DNA of 64,000 bases from an uncultured bacterium (GTDB taxonomy: Bacteria; Hydrogenedentota; Hydrogenedentia; Hydrogenedentales; Hydrogenedentaceae). The position numbers and the translations under genes were made by a program. The stretch is taken from assembly GCA_938014335.1 (NCBI GenBank), contig CALLRP010000024.1, forward strand, positions 1-64,000. The letters run 5' to 3'. Positions 9,782 through 18,939 of this stretch are shown here, piece by piece. Positions within the stretch are counted from its first letter, which is position 1; every line of letters begins with the position of its first letter. Under the pieces are notes generated by a model. That model saw only the letters and a program-made list of their open reading frames with translations. It searched no databases and was not told where the DNA came from.

Positions 9782-9863
9782 ACATTCCCTCCTTATTGTT
9801 GGGTTCGTATTTTACGGTTAACTTTCTTCGTTGTGCCGTATCCTTCACGACTACAACATGTTT

Positions 9864-9893
9864 ATTACATCATATTTTACAACTACAAGTCAA
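9864..9893 (-). promoter_or_regulatory. Predicted sigma-70 promoter of the OmpA-like gene
   Basis: Minus strand: -35 TTGACT (9888-9893), 18-base spacer, -10 TGTAAT (9864-9869). This would give a leader of about 75 bases ending in a strong AAGGAGGG ribosome binding site. Confidence 0.5.
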
Positions 9894-9922
9894 GTGTTTT
9901 TTTACAAAATATTTCTTGACTG

Positions 9923-9955
9923 TTTTTTGAGTTTATCACAATAAAACTCAAAAAA
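9923..9955. repeat. Perfect 12-bp A/T-rich inverted repeat
   Basis: Arms TTTTTTGAGTTT (9923-9934) and its exact complement (9944-9955) with a 9-base loop, 32 bases past the stop codon of the minus-strand prepilin gene. It could slow or end transcription of that gene, but no T run follows on the minus strand beyond the stem itself, so a terminator role is uncertain. Confidence 0.55.
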
Positions 9956-9986
9956 TCAAATTGTTATTCCTGAGACTTATTATTTT

Positions 9987-11003
9987 TTATAACGCAACAA
10001 AAAGAGACATAATATTAGCAACTGCTTCATTAACAGGGGCTTTGGTTGGATAGCGAATAAACTCACAATGTCCATCCAAATATAGCACATTGCAACCACC
10101 CGGAATATGGTTAAAGAATACCGCTGTTCCTGCCGTACCTAATTGGTCTAACATAATGAAAATTTCACTCTGTGCCTTGGAAGAAGCAGAGGGATTATTA
10201 ATATCTGTGATTAAAAATCTTTCAATACCTTCGCGCAGTCGATAAAGTGTATTCCCACCTCCATTACCTTCACCTGTCATATAAGTTCCTGTAACATCAC
10301 CATCCGCAGCACGAGCGACTACAGTAGGGTCAGTTCCCGGTGGACTGGTTAATGCTGTTACAACACCTGGAATAGATATTAATTGAAGAATGGCATAAGG
10401 TAATTGTTTGGGGACAATTGTTGAACCATTTAGATTAGGGGCATTTGCTCCTAATGTCTGCACAATTAATTGTAGACTTGGAATGGAACTTACTGGTGTA
10501 AGTTGGTCTGGATTGTCTCCCAATCTGTCAAACACCCAACCAAAATAAGCATAGCTCGAGTCTATTGCGGAAACACCATCATCCCAATTAAGATAATAAC
10601 CGATATGATAATCTTGTTCTGTTATCCCTAAACTGGGGTAACTTCTACCTTTTAATGAATTTACTGTTTCTTGCGAGTCCGAAGGACAAATAATAATCGC
10701 AGGGTCTGTTAAATATTCTGGATAAATGGCTTTCATTCGAGGACCCGCAGCGATATAAGACTGCCAGGAACCATCTGATTCTCTTTGTGCCACTTCGATT
10801 TGAATGGGCGGATATTTGCCTCCTGATGCCTCATTAGAATACATCTTAAAGACAAGTCCCCATTGCTTCAAATTGTTTTGACAACTGGAACGCCTTGCTG
10901 CTTCACGAGCACGGGCAAGTGCTGGCAATAGTATTGCTGCAAGAATCCCAATAATTGCAATTACCACCAGTAGTTCAATTAGTGTAAAACCTTTTTTCTT
11001 CAT
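9987..11003 (-). CDS. Type IV pilin/pseudopilin-like protein (long DUF1559-type)
   Basis: 338 residues. The N-terminus is a class III prepilin signal: short basic leader, cleavage between G5 and F6, Glu at mature position 5 and a hydrophobic helix ([18 protein letters not shown]). After it comes a large globular part with a CQNNLKQWG segment and, near the end, [20 protein letters not shown], the H-x-PGG-x-NV-x-YLDGH ending characteristic of the expanded prepilin families of Planctomycetes and relatives. It needs a prepilin peptidase and a secretion/pilus machine, none of which is in the window. It has its own promoter and a stem-loop in its leader. Confidence 0.9.
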   Translation of the reverse strand: MKKKGFTLIELLVVIAIIGILAAILLPALARAREAARRSSCQNNLKQWGLVFKMYSNEASGGKYPPIQIEVAQRESDGSWQSYIAAGPRMKAIYPEYLTDPAIIICPSDSQETVNSLKGRSYPSLGITEQDYHIGYYLNWDDGVSAIDSSYAYFGWVFDRLGDNPDQLTPVSSIPSLQLIVQTLGANAPNLNGSTIVPKQLPYAILQLISIPGVVTALTSPPGTDPTVVARAADGDVTGTYMTGEGNGGGNTLYRLREGIERFLITDINNPSASSKAQSEIFIMLDQLGTAGTAVFFNHIPGGCNVLYLDGHCEFIRYPTKAPVNEAVANIMSLFVAL

Positions 11004-11040
11004 TTTTACTTCCTTTCGATTAAGTTTTTAACTATACCCT

Positions 11041-11065
11041 CATTTTCCTATCCCAAAGGAAAATG
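11041..11065 (-). promoter_or_regulatory. Stem-loop in the 5' leader of the prepilin gene
   Basis: Perfect 9-bp stem (11041-11049 with 11057-11065) and 7-base loop. It lies inside the predicted untranslated leader (about 11072 down to 11004), roughly 38 bases upstream of the start codon, and leaves the ribosome binding site (AAAGGAAG) free. A role in mRNA stability is possible but untested. Confidence 0.5.
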
Positions 11066-11078
11066 ATTTATGATACAT

Positions 11079-11107
11079 ATTATATTATTGTTTTTCTTAA
11101 AAATCAA
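11079..11107 (-). promoter_or_regulatory. Predicted promoter of the prepilin gene
   Basis: Minus strand: -35 TTGATT (11102-11107), 17-base spacer, perfect -10 TATAAT (11079-11084). It is divergent to the promoter at 11131-11158. Confidence 0.65.
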
Positions 11108-11130
11108 GATTTTATTGATGGATATCAGGT

Positions 11131-11158
11131 TTGACTGTTATATAAGTTTTTGTATAAT
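11131..11158 (+). promoter_or_regulatory. Predicted strong sigma-70 promoter
   Basis: -35 TTGACT (11131-11136), 16-base spacer, perfect -10 TATAAT (11153-11158), about 40 bases upstream of the ATG at 11199 with AAGGAG as ribosome binding site. It is among the best consensus promoters in the window. Confidence 0.7.
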
Positions 11159-11198
11159 GTAATAACTAACAAAACAACTATCGATAAGGAGAATCTAA

Positions 11199-11915
11199 AT
11201 GCTCACCTTTCATAACCAGATCAAAAAAACACTTTTTTTGTCTATTCTTTTTTTTAATATTTGTTCTCTTTTCATTTTAAACTTAAACATACTTGCAGAT
11301 AATGTAAAGAAACCTGTATTTCAGGAAAATTTTGAGCAAGGCTCAGAGCGTTGGGAGATGACAGATTCTAACGCGTGGACTGTATCAAAAGATGAGAAAG
11401 GGAATCATCTCCTCTGCCTAACAGGTTCGAGTAAATATGAGCCTGCGGTTCGTTCACCCAAAAGTATTGCATTGATAAAAGACACCGAGTTTGAGGATTT
11501 TACACTTACGGTTCGTGCCAAACAGACGGGGAAAGAATACGGACATCGTGACCTTTGTTTCTTCTTTGGTTATCAAGACCCGACACATTTTTATTATGTG
11601 CATATTGCTACAAAAGCAGATGACCATGCCCATTCTATTTTCCTTGTAAATAATGAACCTCGAGTATCTATTGCTAAAGAAAGGACAAAAGGTGTCGATT
11701 GGGCTCAAGATTTTCACCAAGTAACAATCGTCAGAGATGCTAAATCGGGAAAGGTAGAAGTTTACTATGATGACATGGAAAAACCCATTATGGTAACAGA
11801 AGATAAAACATTTACGAAAGGGAAAATAGGGTTAGGCTCTTTTGATGATACAGGTTGTTTTGATGATTTAAAAATCTGGGATATTGCAGATAAGAATCTT
11901 GTAACTCAAAAGTAG
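11199..11915 (+). CDS. Secreted DUF1080-like/concanavalin-fold protein
   Basis: 238 residues. A long signal peptide (about 1-35, ending near NILAD) precedes a single beta-sandwich domain: FQENFEQGSERWEM, then FEDFTLTVRAKQ, FFFGYQDPTHFYYVHIAT, and a final GKIGLGSFDDTGCFDDLKIW. This order is that of the 3-keto-disaccharide hydrolase / DUF1080 type jelly roll, common in secreted glycan-related proteins of PVC bacteria. No catalytic assignment is possible. It is monocistronic, with a strong promoter, and ends two bases before the convergent GH13 gene. Confidence 0.7.
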   Translation: MLTFHNQIKKTLFLSILFFNICSLFILNLNILADNVKKPVFQENFEQGSERWEMTDSNAWTVSKDEKGNHLLCLTGSSKYEPAVRSPKSIALIKDTEFEDFTLTVRAKQTGKEYGHRDLCFFFGYQDPTHFYYVHIATKADDHAHSIFLVNNEPRVSIAKERTKGVDWAQDFHQVTIVRDAKSGKVEVYYDDMEKPIMVTEDKTFTKGKIGLGSFDDTGCFDDLKIWDIADKNLVTQK

Positions 11916-11917
11916 TT

Positions 11918-14900
11918 TCATTTTACTGCTTCAAATAACCAATTAAAATCGTACTCCGTTTCGCTTGCAGACATAATAAGTTCGTGGATATTTTCAAGAC
12001 AGATGGATAATTCTTTTTGAGCTTCTCCATTCCATGGATATCGAGTTAACCATAATGAAGTAAAAAATATAAATAATAAATCTTCAAAATTTTCTTTTAT
12101 CAACCAGGTCCTCCTATTGTATTCGTGAACTCCCAGTACTTGCTGAACCCCTTTATCTGAAAATATAGGATACAAATAAGGAGCCCAAGGACCCTTTTGT
12201 AAGTGAATTATTTGTGAAGCATGCTCTATACATATTCGAACTATTTCTGCATCTCTTCTTGCAGATTTTTCGTCAATACCTAATTTAGAAAAGCCCCTTG
12301 CTATCACTTCGGTTAAATGCCATTCTTTAAGCCACTGTGCAGTAATTGTTGTAATTTCATCGGACTCATATGATGGGGGGCTAAACAACATTAAAGATAG
12401 TCCCCCTAAATTGCGGAGTAAACTCCAAATTACAAATATACGGGATAACCTATTTTGTTCGGGATTATGAAAAGCAAGGCGTGTTCCAAGATAGGCTTCT
12501 ATCTCAGGCATATTTCCCAGTTGACAAAACTCAATATATCTGTGATGTATATCACAAGAACAATCCTTTATAGATTTTTCAACCCATGGTTGTACCGAGA
12601 ATGGATACTGAACTCTTCTTGCAGAAGCGGACCAAAAATGCTCTAAAACAGCAGACAATCGTTCCAAATCTACTTTTTCTTCTCCATCCATTAAAGGACC
12701 TATTATCTCAGGCTTGAGAACTTCTTCTAAAGGTCCTATAACATCTGAGAAAATAAATTCCTGATAGAGGCTTTCAATATCTCGAATTCCTCTACCCGAT
12801 AAAACATCAGCAATTCTACTCCAGATACCATCGCGGTCATATACTTCGCGCCAGTTTAGAAAAGCAACATACTCATAGCCCTGTAATTCTAAATAAATAC
12901 CATGTTCACAAAGATGGGCACCGGAATAAATATAGTCCAATCCCTTTCGTGTATCATGAAATATATAGAATATACCGGGGTCGGATTTTAATCCTAATGC
13001 TTCACCTAAAGTGCGTGTAATAAGATTCGGATGTTCACCAGAACCTATATTGATTGCTGTAGACCGATAAATACGCCCCCGGGTTGTGTTATATGCGTTA
13101 TTATACAAGATGAGAGCTCGCTCTAAACCCGCACGGTTTGAGTAGGCAAAAACATTTTCATCAACCCACCCTTGAGGAGTAATAAAATCATACAAAGCAA
13201 AGTGTTGGGCACCACTGAACAAATACCGTTTTTTCATCAATGGAAATATCTCTCGCTCATGTCGGCGGATTAAATCTTCATCAGGTATTTCATCCCAATA
13301 TGCTCGAGGATATTCCATTCCATACTTTTCAGCAAATCCTTCTATTTGCCCGTGACCAAACATGGGTAATCCGGGAAGTGTTACCATCATCATAGCAACC
13401 CCAAAATATTTATCCTCTTTACCAAACTGGGCAATTGCGGTCTCCTCATCCGGATTGTTCATGAAATTGACAAAACGTTGTAATACTGCAGGACTGAATT
13501 CCAACACATTTTTAAGGGTCTGCCTGTATTTAGCATTATCTTCCATTTTGAGCATGTTCATGAAGGCACTATTGTAAACACGGTGCATACCTAATGTTCG
13601 AACAAAATAACCTTCCAATAACCAGAATGCTTCTGCTAATAGCAAAGTATCGGGTGCCTGTTCTGCTATGGTATCAACAACTTCTCTCCAGAATTCTTTT
13701 GGGAAATGTCTATCAAATTCTTCTTTACTCATTCCACATTCTGCACGAGAAGGGATAGCTCCCCCTTCTCCGGGTGCGGGAAACCACAACCGTTGATAAT
13801 GTCGTTTTGTTAAGGTCATTGCCGCATCAAAACGAATGATAGGAAACATTCTCGCTACATGCAAGATATTTTGTTTTACATTTTCACGAACTTCGGGTAA
13901 AAGGAAATTTAACTGAGCGGTATCGTTCCAGGGCATGTGTGTTCCATCATTTCCATGATAAATATATCGCACTTCCCCTGTTCTGTAATTCTGCCATTTG
14001 AATACAACCCCTGCATCGGAACGGTCCCAGTATCCATCTTCTATTTGAATACAAATATCGGGGTGCGATGATAAATTAGGACCATTAAACCGATATGAAG
14101 GAAACGGGGGATACGACATCTGTATAAACCAGTCGGGATGTTCGACAATCCAGCGGGAATAAATACCAAAATGATTAGGAACCATATCGCTCGCTAATCG
14201 TATCCCTTTCTGAAAAGCCCGTTCCTGTAATCTCTTTAATGCTTGCTCTCCCCCTAATTCATGTGCAATTTCGTAGTCGTAAAGCGAGTAGGCAGATGCT
14301 AACGCTTCTGCATTTCCGGTTAGCCTTTTTATTATCTTTGACGCTTCAGACCGTTCCCAAATTCCAATTAACCATAATCCTGAAAAACCCCACTTTGCTA
14401 ATTGTTCTAATTCATCATCAGGGATATCATCTAAATGTTTTATTTCTTTTTGATATTTTTTGGAGAGTTGTGAAAGCCAGACATAGATGGATTTTGCAAT
14501 TAATACAAGATTAGGCATCCAGTCGCGGTCGGGTGAAAATGCTTCGTATTCTTCATAACCCAACCCTTTTAATGCTCTCAAATCAAGGACATCCACAGAA
14601 CCTTTACCGAATCCTCGCCATTGTCTTTCTTCTTGAATAATACCCCATATAAGATTTAATTCTGTAAGTAAAGATAATGGGAGGAAAAAACTCCAATTTT
14701 TCCGAATAAATTCTAACTGCGTTTCTAAAGAATTAGGACATGCCCTTATCGGTTCCCATAAAGTATCCCATAGTGAACGGTTCGTCTCCTTCAAGGGTGG
14801 CCATGTATGTACGATTTTTTCTGCTCTTTCAATAGTTTCAGGATATAGAGGTTGTCTTTGCTTAAAGGAATCGTCTGAAAATAATAATTTATATTTTTTA

Positions 14901-15406
14901 CATGCAGGATTCTGATTGGTAATCCATCCCAAAAGTAGTTCCTGCCATAGTGTCTCATAAGGAGAATTTCCTTGGGGTTCTTTTACAAAGAATTCTTCTA
15001 AGTTTATTTTTTTTCGATAAAAAGTTTCAGGGGGAAACTCTTCAAGCCACATTGATAATAAACGAATTATTTCTTGCCCCCGTTCTTTCTCCAGATTCTC
15101 ACCCAATTCAAGCATAGGGGTGGGCTTTATTTGTTGACTATAATAATAAATAATATAACGAAAAACCTCTATAATTATTTCCAAAGCCCTTAATTCGCCC
15201 TGCGACCAAAACATAAAACCTGGGTGGTGTGAATGGTCTCGATTTACAACTTCTACCAGGGAACGAACCCACAAAGATTTTCTTTCTTTTTCAGGAATCT
15301 CTTTATTCAAATTTGTAAAAGCTTTTTGAGGGTCCCAATTATCCCATGATTTTTTTCTCCACAAAAAACTAAGCGGATACCAATCATTTCTTTTAACAAA
15401 TTCCAT
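11918..15406 (-). CDS. Very large GH13 alpha-amylase-family protein
   Basis: 1162 residues, about twice a typical alpha-amylase. Residues 1-320 form an unrecognised mostly helical N-domain. The GH13 barrel follows: an entry strand near 330-350 (WGFSGLWLIGIWERS), region I DMVPNH (407-412), region II IRFDAAM with nucleophile D527, region III LLLAEAFW with acid/base E592, and region IV FMNNPDEETA with D653. The catalytic triad is complete, but the region IV His of the usual NHD is Pro. A barrel-end segment TLPGLPMFGHGQIEG follows. The C-terminal 400 residues are unassigned. No signal peptide, so it probably acts in the cytoplasm on glycogen or maltodextrin. Monocistronic. Confidence 0.8.
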   Translation of the reverse strand: MEFVKRNDWYPLSFLWRKKSWDNWDPQKAFTNLNKEIPEKERKSLWVRSLVEVVNRDHSHHPGFMFWSQGELRALEIIIEVFRYIIYYYSQQIKPTPMLELGENLEKERGQEIIRLLSMWLEEFPPETFYRKKINLEEFFVKEPQGNSPYETLWQELLLGWITNQNPACKKYKLLFSDDSFKQRQPLYPETIERAEKIVHTWPPLKETNRSLWDTLWEPIRACPNSLETQLEFIRKNWSFFLPLSLLTELNLIWGIIQEERQWRGFGKGSVDVLDLRALKGLGYEEYEAFSPDRDWMPNLVLIAKSIYVWLSQLSKKYQKEIKHLDDIPDDELEQLAKWGFSGLWLIGIWERSEASKIIKRLTGNAEALASAYSLYDYEIAHELGGEQALKRLQERAFQKGIRLASDMVPNHFGIYSRWIVEHPDWFIQMSYPPFPSYRFNGPNLSSHPDICIQIEDGYWDRSDAGVVFKWQNYRTGEVRYIYHGNDGTHMPWNDTAQLNFLLPEVRENVKQNILHVARMFPIIRFDAAMTLTKRHYQRLWFPAPGEGGAIPSRAECGMSKEEFDRHFPKEFWREVVDTIAEQAPDTLLLAEAFWLLEGYFVRTLGMHRVYNSAFMNMLKMEDNAKYRQTLKNVLEFSPAVLQRFVNFMNNPDEETAIAQFGKEDKYFGVAMMMVTLPGLPMFGHGQIEGFAEKYGMEYPRAYWDEIPDEDLIRRHEREIFPLMKKRYLFSGAQHFALYDFITPQGWVDENVFAYSNRAGLERALILYNNAYNTTRGRIYRSTAINIGSGEHPNLITRTLGEALGLKSDPGIFYIFHDTRKGLDYIYSGAHLCEHGIYLELQGYEYVAFLNWREVYDRDGIWSRIADVLSGRGIRDIESLYQEFIFSDVIGPLEEVLKPEIIGPLMDGEEKVDLERLSAVLEHFWSASARRVQYPFSVQPWVEKSIKDCSCDIHHRYIEFCQLGNMPEIEAYLGTRLAFHNPEQNRLSRIFVIWSLLRNLGGLSLMLFSPPSYESDEITTITAQWLKEWHLTEVIARGFSKLGIDEKSARRDAEIVRICIEHASQIIHLQKGPWAPYLYPIFSDKGVQQVLGVHEYNRRTWLIKENFEDLLFIFFTSLWLTRYPWNGEAQKELSICLENIHELIMSASETEYDFNWLFEAVK

Positions 15407-15582
15407 AACTTTGCAGAAATCCTTTATGATATTGTCTTCAAGATTCTAATTATAAACAAAAATTTCATTCCATTTGATTTATATGTATTTGATGTAATCA
15501 ATAAATTATAATACATATAGATTACATTATTTCATTGGCTGTGTCAGAATTGGTTCAATATTTTGTAGTTAAAAGGTAGTAA

Positions 15583-16491
15583 ATGATGTTGTATCCTTCT
15601 GTTAAATATCGTGACATTATTTCCAAAAACATATATGTACCCCTATTCTTATGCTTTTTAAGCTACATTATGACTGCTTGTTCTTCGCCGTTGGAGAAAA
15701 CAGGAATTATAACGATTGGACCTAACATCACAGAAATTATTTTTACTCTCAAAGCAAATCATCAATTAAAAGCCATCGGTGATTTTGATGATTATCCCCC
15801 AGAGACACAAAATATAACTCGCATAGGAAGTTATCTCTCTCCTAATCTTGAGAAGATTACAACATTGAAACCATCTACTATTATTGTTTCAGGGGATATT
15901 CCACAATTGAGAGAGTTCGCCCAACAATTCGGTATTCAGTACCATGCTATCCCTATGGATACCCTTCAGCAAATTTATGATGGGATTCTTCTTATTGGAG
16001 AATTAACCCATACTCCAAACAGAGCAAAGCATCTCGTAGCAGAAATTCAAGATAAGCTCAATCAATTACAAACTCTGACAAAAGATTCGGAACCTATTTC
16101 TACTTTACTTGTTGTTGGCAGAGAACCTCGAGATTTATCATCTATTCAAGTGGCAGGAGGACACTCTTTCCTTTCGGAACTCCTAAAAGTGGCAGGGGGT
16201 AAAAATGTATATGAGGATTCCGAACAAAACTATTTTGAAATTTCCGCAGAGCAGGTATTGTCCAAGGCTCCTGAAGTAATCATTGAATTCCGTTGTGGTG
16301 AGAACCTAACGCAGAGGCAATTAGATGCTCTATTTTTAGACTGGAAAGCGTTGGAAACTGTTCCTGCGGTCCGGAAGAGTCGAGTTTATTTCATCCTTGA
16401 ATCTTACGGTATGCGTCCTGGACCTCGAATCTACAATGTCGCACAAAAAATTGCGACATTACTCCATCCCGAAGTAGAATTAGGGTTATGA
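15583..16491 (+). CDS. Cobalamin/iron-complex ABC transporter substrate-binding lipoprotein (BtuF-like)
   Basis: 302 residues. A lipoprotein signal ends at C33 (IMTAC), placing it in the periplasm. The N-lobe starts with IITIGPNITEIIFTLKANH followed by IGDFDDYPPET, as in BtuF-type class III binding proteins for vitamin B12 or iron chelates; the C-lobe has VAGGHSFLSELLKVAGGKNVY. It is first in a four-gene run and overlaps the ATPase gene by four bases. The B12 versus siderophore/haem choice is open; no cobalamin riboswitch is visible upstream. Confidence 0.83.
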   Translation: MMLYPSVKYRDIISKNIYVPLFLCFLSYIMTACSSPLEKTGIITIGPNITEIIFTLKANHQLKAIGDFDDYPPETQNITRIGSYLSPNLEKITTLKPSTIIVSGDIPQLREFAQQFGIQYHAIPMDTLQQIYDGILLIGELTHTPNRAKHLVAEIQDKLNQLQTLTKDSEPISTLLVVGREPRDLSSIQVAGGHSFLSELLKVAGGKNVYEDSEQNYFEISAEQVLSKAPEVIIEFRCGENLTQRQLDALFLDWKALETVPAVRKSRVYFILESYGMRPGPRIYNVAQKIATLLHPEVELGL

Positions 16492-17282
16492 ACCCAATTT
16501 TAACCGTTGAAACTCTATCCTTTCATTATCATGACGGTGAGCCGTTATTCGAAAACATTCAATTTTCAATTTTTCCAGGAACACTCACTGCTCTTATAGG
16601 TCCAAATGGTTCCGGTAAAAGCACACTGTTACGGCTTTTAGCAGGTATTATTCCCGCAAGACAGGGGAAAATTCTTTTAAACCAAACTTCTCTGTGTTCC
16701 TTTTCCATTCGTGAACGGGCTCAAAGAATCGCTTTCCTTCCCCAGAATATCTTTCCTGTTTTTCCTTTAACTGTTTTTGAAATTGTTGCAATGGGGCGAT
16801 ATCCATGGAAACCTATTCTTTCTGGATTATCACAAAAAGATTATGAAATCACTGATAAATGTATTCATTTAATGAACCTCAATAGTTTAGAAGATCGTCC
16901 TTATTCAGAATTATCTGGGGGAGAGTGTAAAAGAACGCTTATTGCAAGTATTCTGGCACAAGAACCTGAGATACTTTTGTTAGATGAGCCCTTAGCAGGA
17001 TTAGATTTGCCCCATCAAATAGAGACATTACATCACCTTTGTAAATTAACTCAAGAAGGTTATACAGTTATCATTGCTTCTCACGAAATTAATATCATTA
17101 CACGATTTGCCCAAAAATTTATTTTGCTATCGTCGAATCATCAAATCATCGCACAAGGAGATGCGGAAACAACCTTGACAAAAGATAATTTGAACAGGGC
17201 TTATAATGCTTCCTTCTGGGTAGGGACACACCCCCTTACAAAAGGACTTCTCATAGAGGTAGAACAGAAAGAAACCCGATGA
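16488..17282 (+). CDS. ABC transporter ATPase (BtuD/FepC type)
   Basis: 264 residues. Walker A GPNGSGKST (38-46), Q-loop FLPQ, signature LSGGE (142-146), Walker B ILLLDEP (162-168), D-loop GLD and the switch His in ASHE are all present, so it should be an active ATPase. It powers uptake through the adjacent FecCD-type permease. Four-base ATGA overlaps at both ends imply translational coupling with the binding protein and the permease. Confidence 0.9.
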   Translation: MNPILTVETLSFHYHDGEPLFENIQFSIFPGTLTALIGPNGSGKSTLLRLLAGIIPARQGKILLNQTSLCSFSIRERAQRIAFLPQNIFPVFPLTVFEIVAMGRYPWKPILSGLSQKDYEITDKCIHLMNLNSLEDRPYSELSGGECKRTLIASILAQEPEILLLDEPLAGLDLPHQIETLHHLCKLTQEGYTVIIASHEINIITRFAQKFILLSSNHQIIAQGDAETTLTKDNLNRAYNASFWVGTHPLTKGLLIEVEQKETR

Positions 17283-18307
17283 AACAAGGAAATAAGACAA
17301 AAATATTTTTCTGTTTTCTACTACTTATTCTGCTTACTCCTTTAAGCATTTTCATAGGTTATGAACCCATTTCCCCATGGAGACTATGGCAGGAAATCCA
17401 ACAATCTCGACCTGTAAATCAAAGTTTAGTAATAGAAATTATCCTTTTCCATCGTATGCCACGGACATTAGTGACCATTCTCGTCGGTATGGGTTTATCT
17501 ATAGGTGGAGTTACTTTTCAGGCATTATTACGAAATCCTCTTGCAACCCCTTATACATTAGGGACATCCAGTTTTGCTTCATTAGGAGCGTATATAGCGT
17601 ATCTGGGGATGAATTCTTTCCTTTCATCTCTTCCTATTATTTCTATTCCTTTATCTCATCTATTGGCTTTCACTTTTGCAATCGGAGAAGTTTTTATTAT
17701 TCTCATGTTAATAAAAACAAAGCCAAAATTATCAGCCACATTACTCCTTCTATGTGGTATAACATTAGGCATGTTAGCTAATGCTTTCATTTCAATTTTG
17801 CGTTATTGGGCAAGTCCCGACAAATTAGTATTCATGGAACGATGGTGGTTTGGTTCTACTCAAGTATTAGGCTATCAGCCTGTAATTTTAGTTGCTTCCA
17901 TTTCTATTCCGGCTTTCATTTTAATATGGAGTTATAGTTCCGCATTAGACCAATATACCTTTGATGTTGAAATAGCACAATCACGAGGGATTAACATTGC
18001 AAAATTACAAATACATCTCTTTATTATTGTCTCTATCTTAACTGCAGTCATTGTTGCTGAAACCGGACCTATCGGATTCGTTGGGCTTATTGTTCCCCAT
18101 GTTGCCCGCTATTTTGTGGGGTCATCTCATCGGTGGGTTTTTCCGTTTAGTGCTTTAATTGGCGGGGCTTTTCTATTATTTTGTGATATTCTTTCCAGAA
18201 AATTATTCCGTACTGAAATTCCTGTGGGAATTATTACTACTCTTATAGGAGTCCCTATATTTCTCTACATACTTTTCGGGAAGAATTTTAAAGAATGGAT
18301 GATATAA
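17279..18307 (+). CDS. FecCD/BtuC-type ABC transporter permease
   Basis: 342 residues with about ten membrane helices. Family landmarks are RMPRTLVTILVGMGLSIGGVTFQALLRNPLATPYTLG in the N-terminal half (about 61-97) and GPIGFVGLIVPHVARYF (about 262-278) as the loop that contacts the ATPase. It forms the channel of the importer encoded with the two preceding genes. Its end overlaps the next gene by 13 bases. Confidence 0.9.
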   Translation: MKQGNKTKIFFCFLLLILLTPLSIFIGYEPISPWRLWQEIQQSRPVNQSLVIEIILFHRMPRTLVTILVGMGLSIGGVTFQALLRNPLATPYTLGTSSFASLGAYIAYLGMNSFLSSLPIISIPLSHLLAFTFAIGEVFIILMLIKTKPKLSATLLLLCGITLGMLANAFISILRYWASPDKLVFMERWWFGSTQVLGYQPVILVASISIPAFILIWSYSSALDQYTFDVEIAQSRGINIAKLQIHLFIIVSILTAVIVAETGPIGFVGLIVPHVARYFVGSSHRWVFPFSALIGGAFLLFCDILSRKLFRTEIPVGIITTLIGVPIFLYILFGKNFKEWMI

Positions 18308-18939
18308 CGACATACATTATCTTAATAGCGGGTGGTTCTGCCTCCGGCAAAACTACACTTGCAAATCGTTTAGAAGAGGTATTATCCCCTCAAGCAATGA
18401 TTATCTCGATGGACAATTATTATAAAGACCTTTCTCATGTTCCTCTGCGACAACGCGAAAAGCATAATTTTGACCATCCTCAATCGCTTGATTATAAATG
18501 GCTGGTTAAACATTTGGAAATATTAAGGAAAAATAAACCTGTGCATATACCCCAATATAATTTTGTTACCCACACCCGCAAAAAGAAAGCCCTAAAAATT
18601 CTGCCCCATCCCATAGTGATAGTAGAAGGATTGCATGCACTCACTTACCCTTCACTTCGCGACATTGCTGACTTAAAGGTGTTTATCGAACTGGATGATG
18701 ATTTACGATTTATAAGAAGACTACAACGAGACTTAGTAGAACGAAAACGAAAGTTAGGAACAATAATTTCTCAATATCTCGACACAGTTCGTCCTATGCA
18801 CGAAAAATACATTCAACCCTCGAAGCAGTTCGCAGATTTAATTGTTCCAGGAAACCAGATGGAAATATCTCTAAAAAAAATTTTACATATCTCCTCTCTC
18901 AAAACATTCATTTCCCAACTACACATCCATGTGTCCTAA
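18295..18939 (+). CDS. udk: Uridine kinase-like P-loop kinase
   Basis: 214 residues, the usual uridine kinase length. Walker A is GGSASGKTT (13-21); SMDNYYKDLSHVPL and NFDHPQSLDYKWL match the nucleoside-binding part, and RRLQRDLVERKRKLGTIISQYLDTVRPMHEKYI (about 140-172) the lid and C-helix of Udk/phosphoribulokinase-type enzymes. It would phosphorylate uridine/cytidine in salvage. Its start lies inside the permease gene, an odd link between metal-complex uptake and nucleoside salvage. Its last 21 bases overlap the convergent enolase-family gene. Confidence 0.83.
   Translation: MDDITTYIILIAGGSASGKTTLANRLEEVLSPQAMIISMDNYYKDLSHVPLRQREKHNFDHPQSLDYKWLVKHLEILRKNKPVHIPQYNFVTHTRKKKALKILPHPIVIVEGLHALTYPSLRDIADLKVFIELDDDLRFIRRLQRDLVERKRKLGTIISQYLDTVRPMHEKYIQPSKQFADLIVPGNQMEISLKKILHISSLKTFISQLHIHVS

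Noticed and set aside
12455..12646. Small plus-strand ORFs within the GH13 gene (and similar shadow ORFs elsewhere, such as 3034-3429, 7084-7479 and 51082-51369)
   Set aside because: They lie antisense or out of frame to clear protein genes, show no family and no ribosome binding site.
15407..15582. Cobalamin riboswitch upstream of the BtuF-like gene
   Set aside because: Only about 175 bases, with no B12-box-like sequence and no conserved paired arms; nothing supports it.
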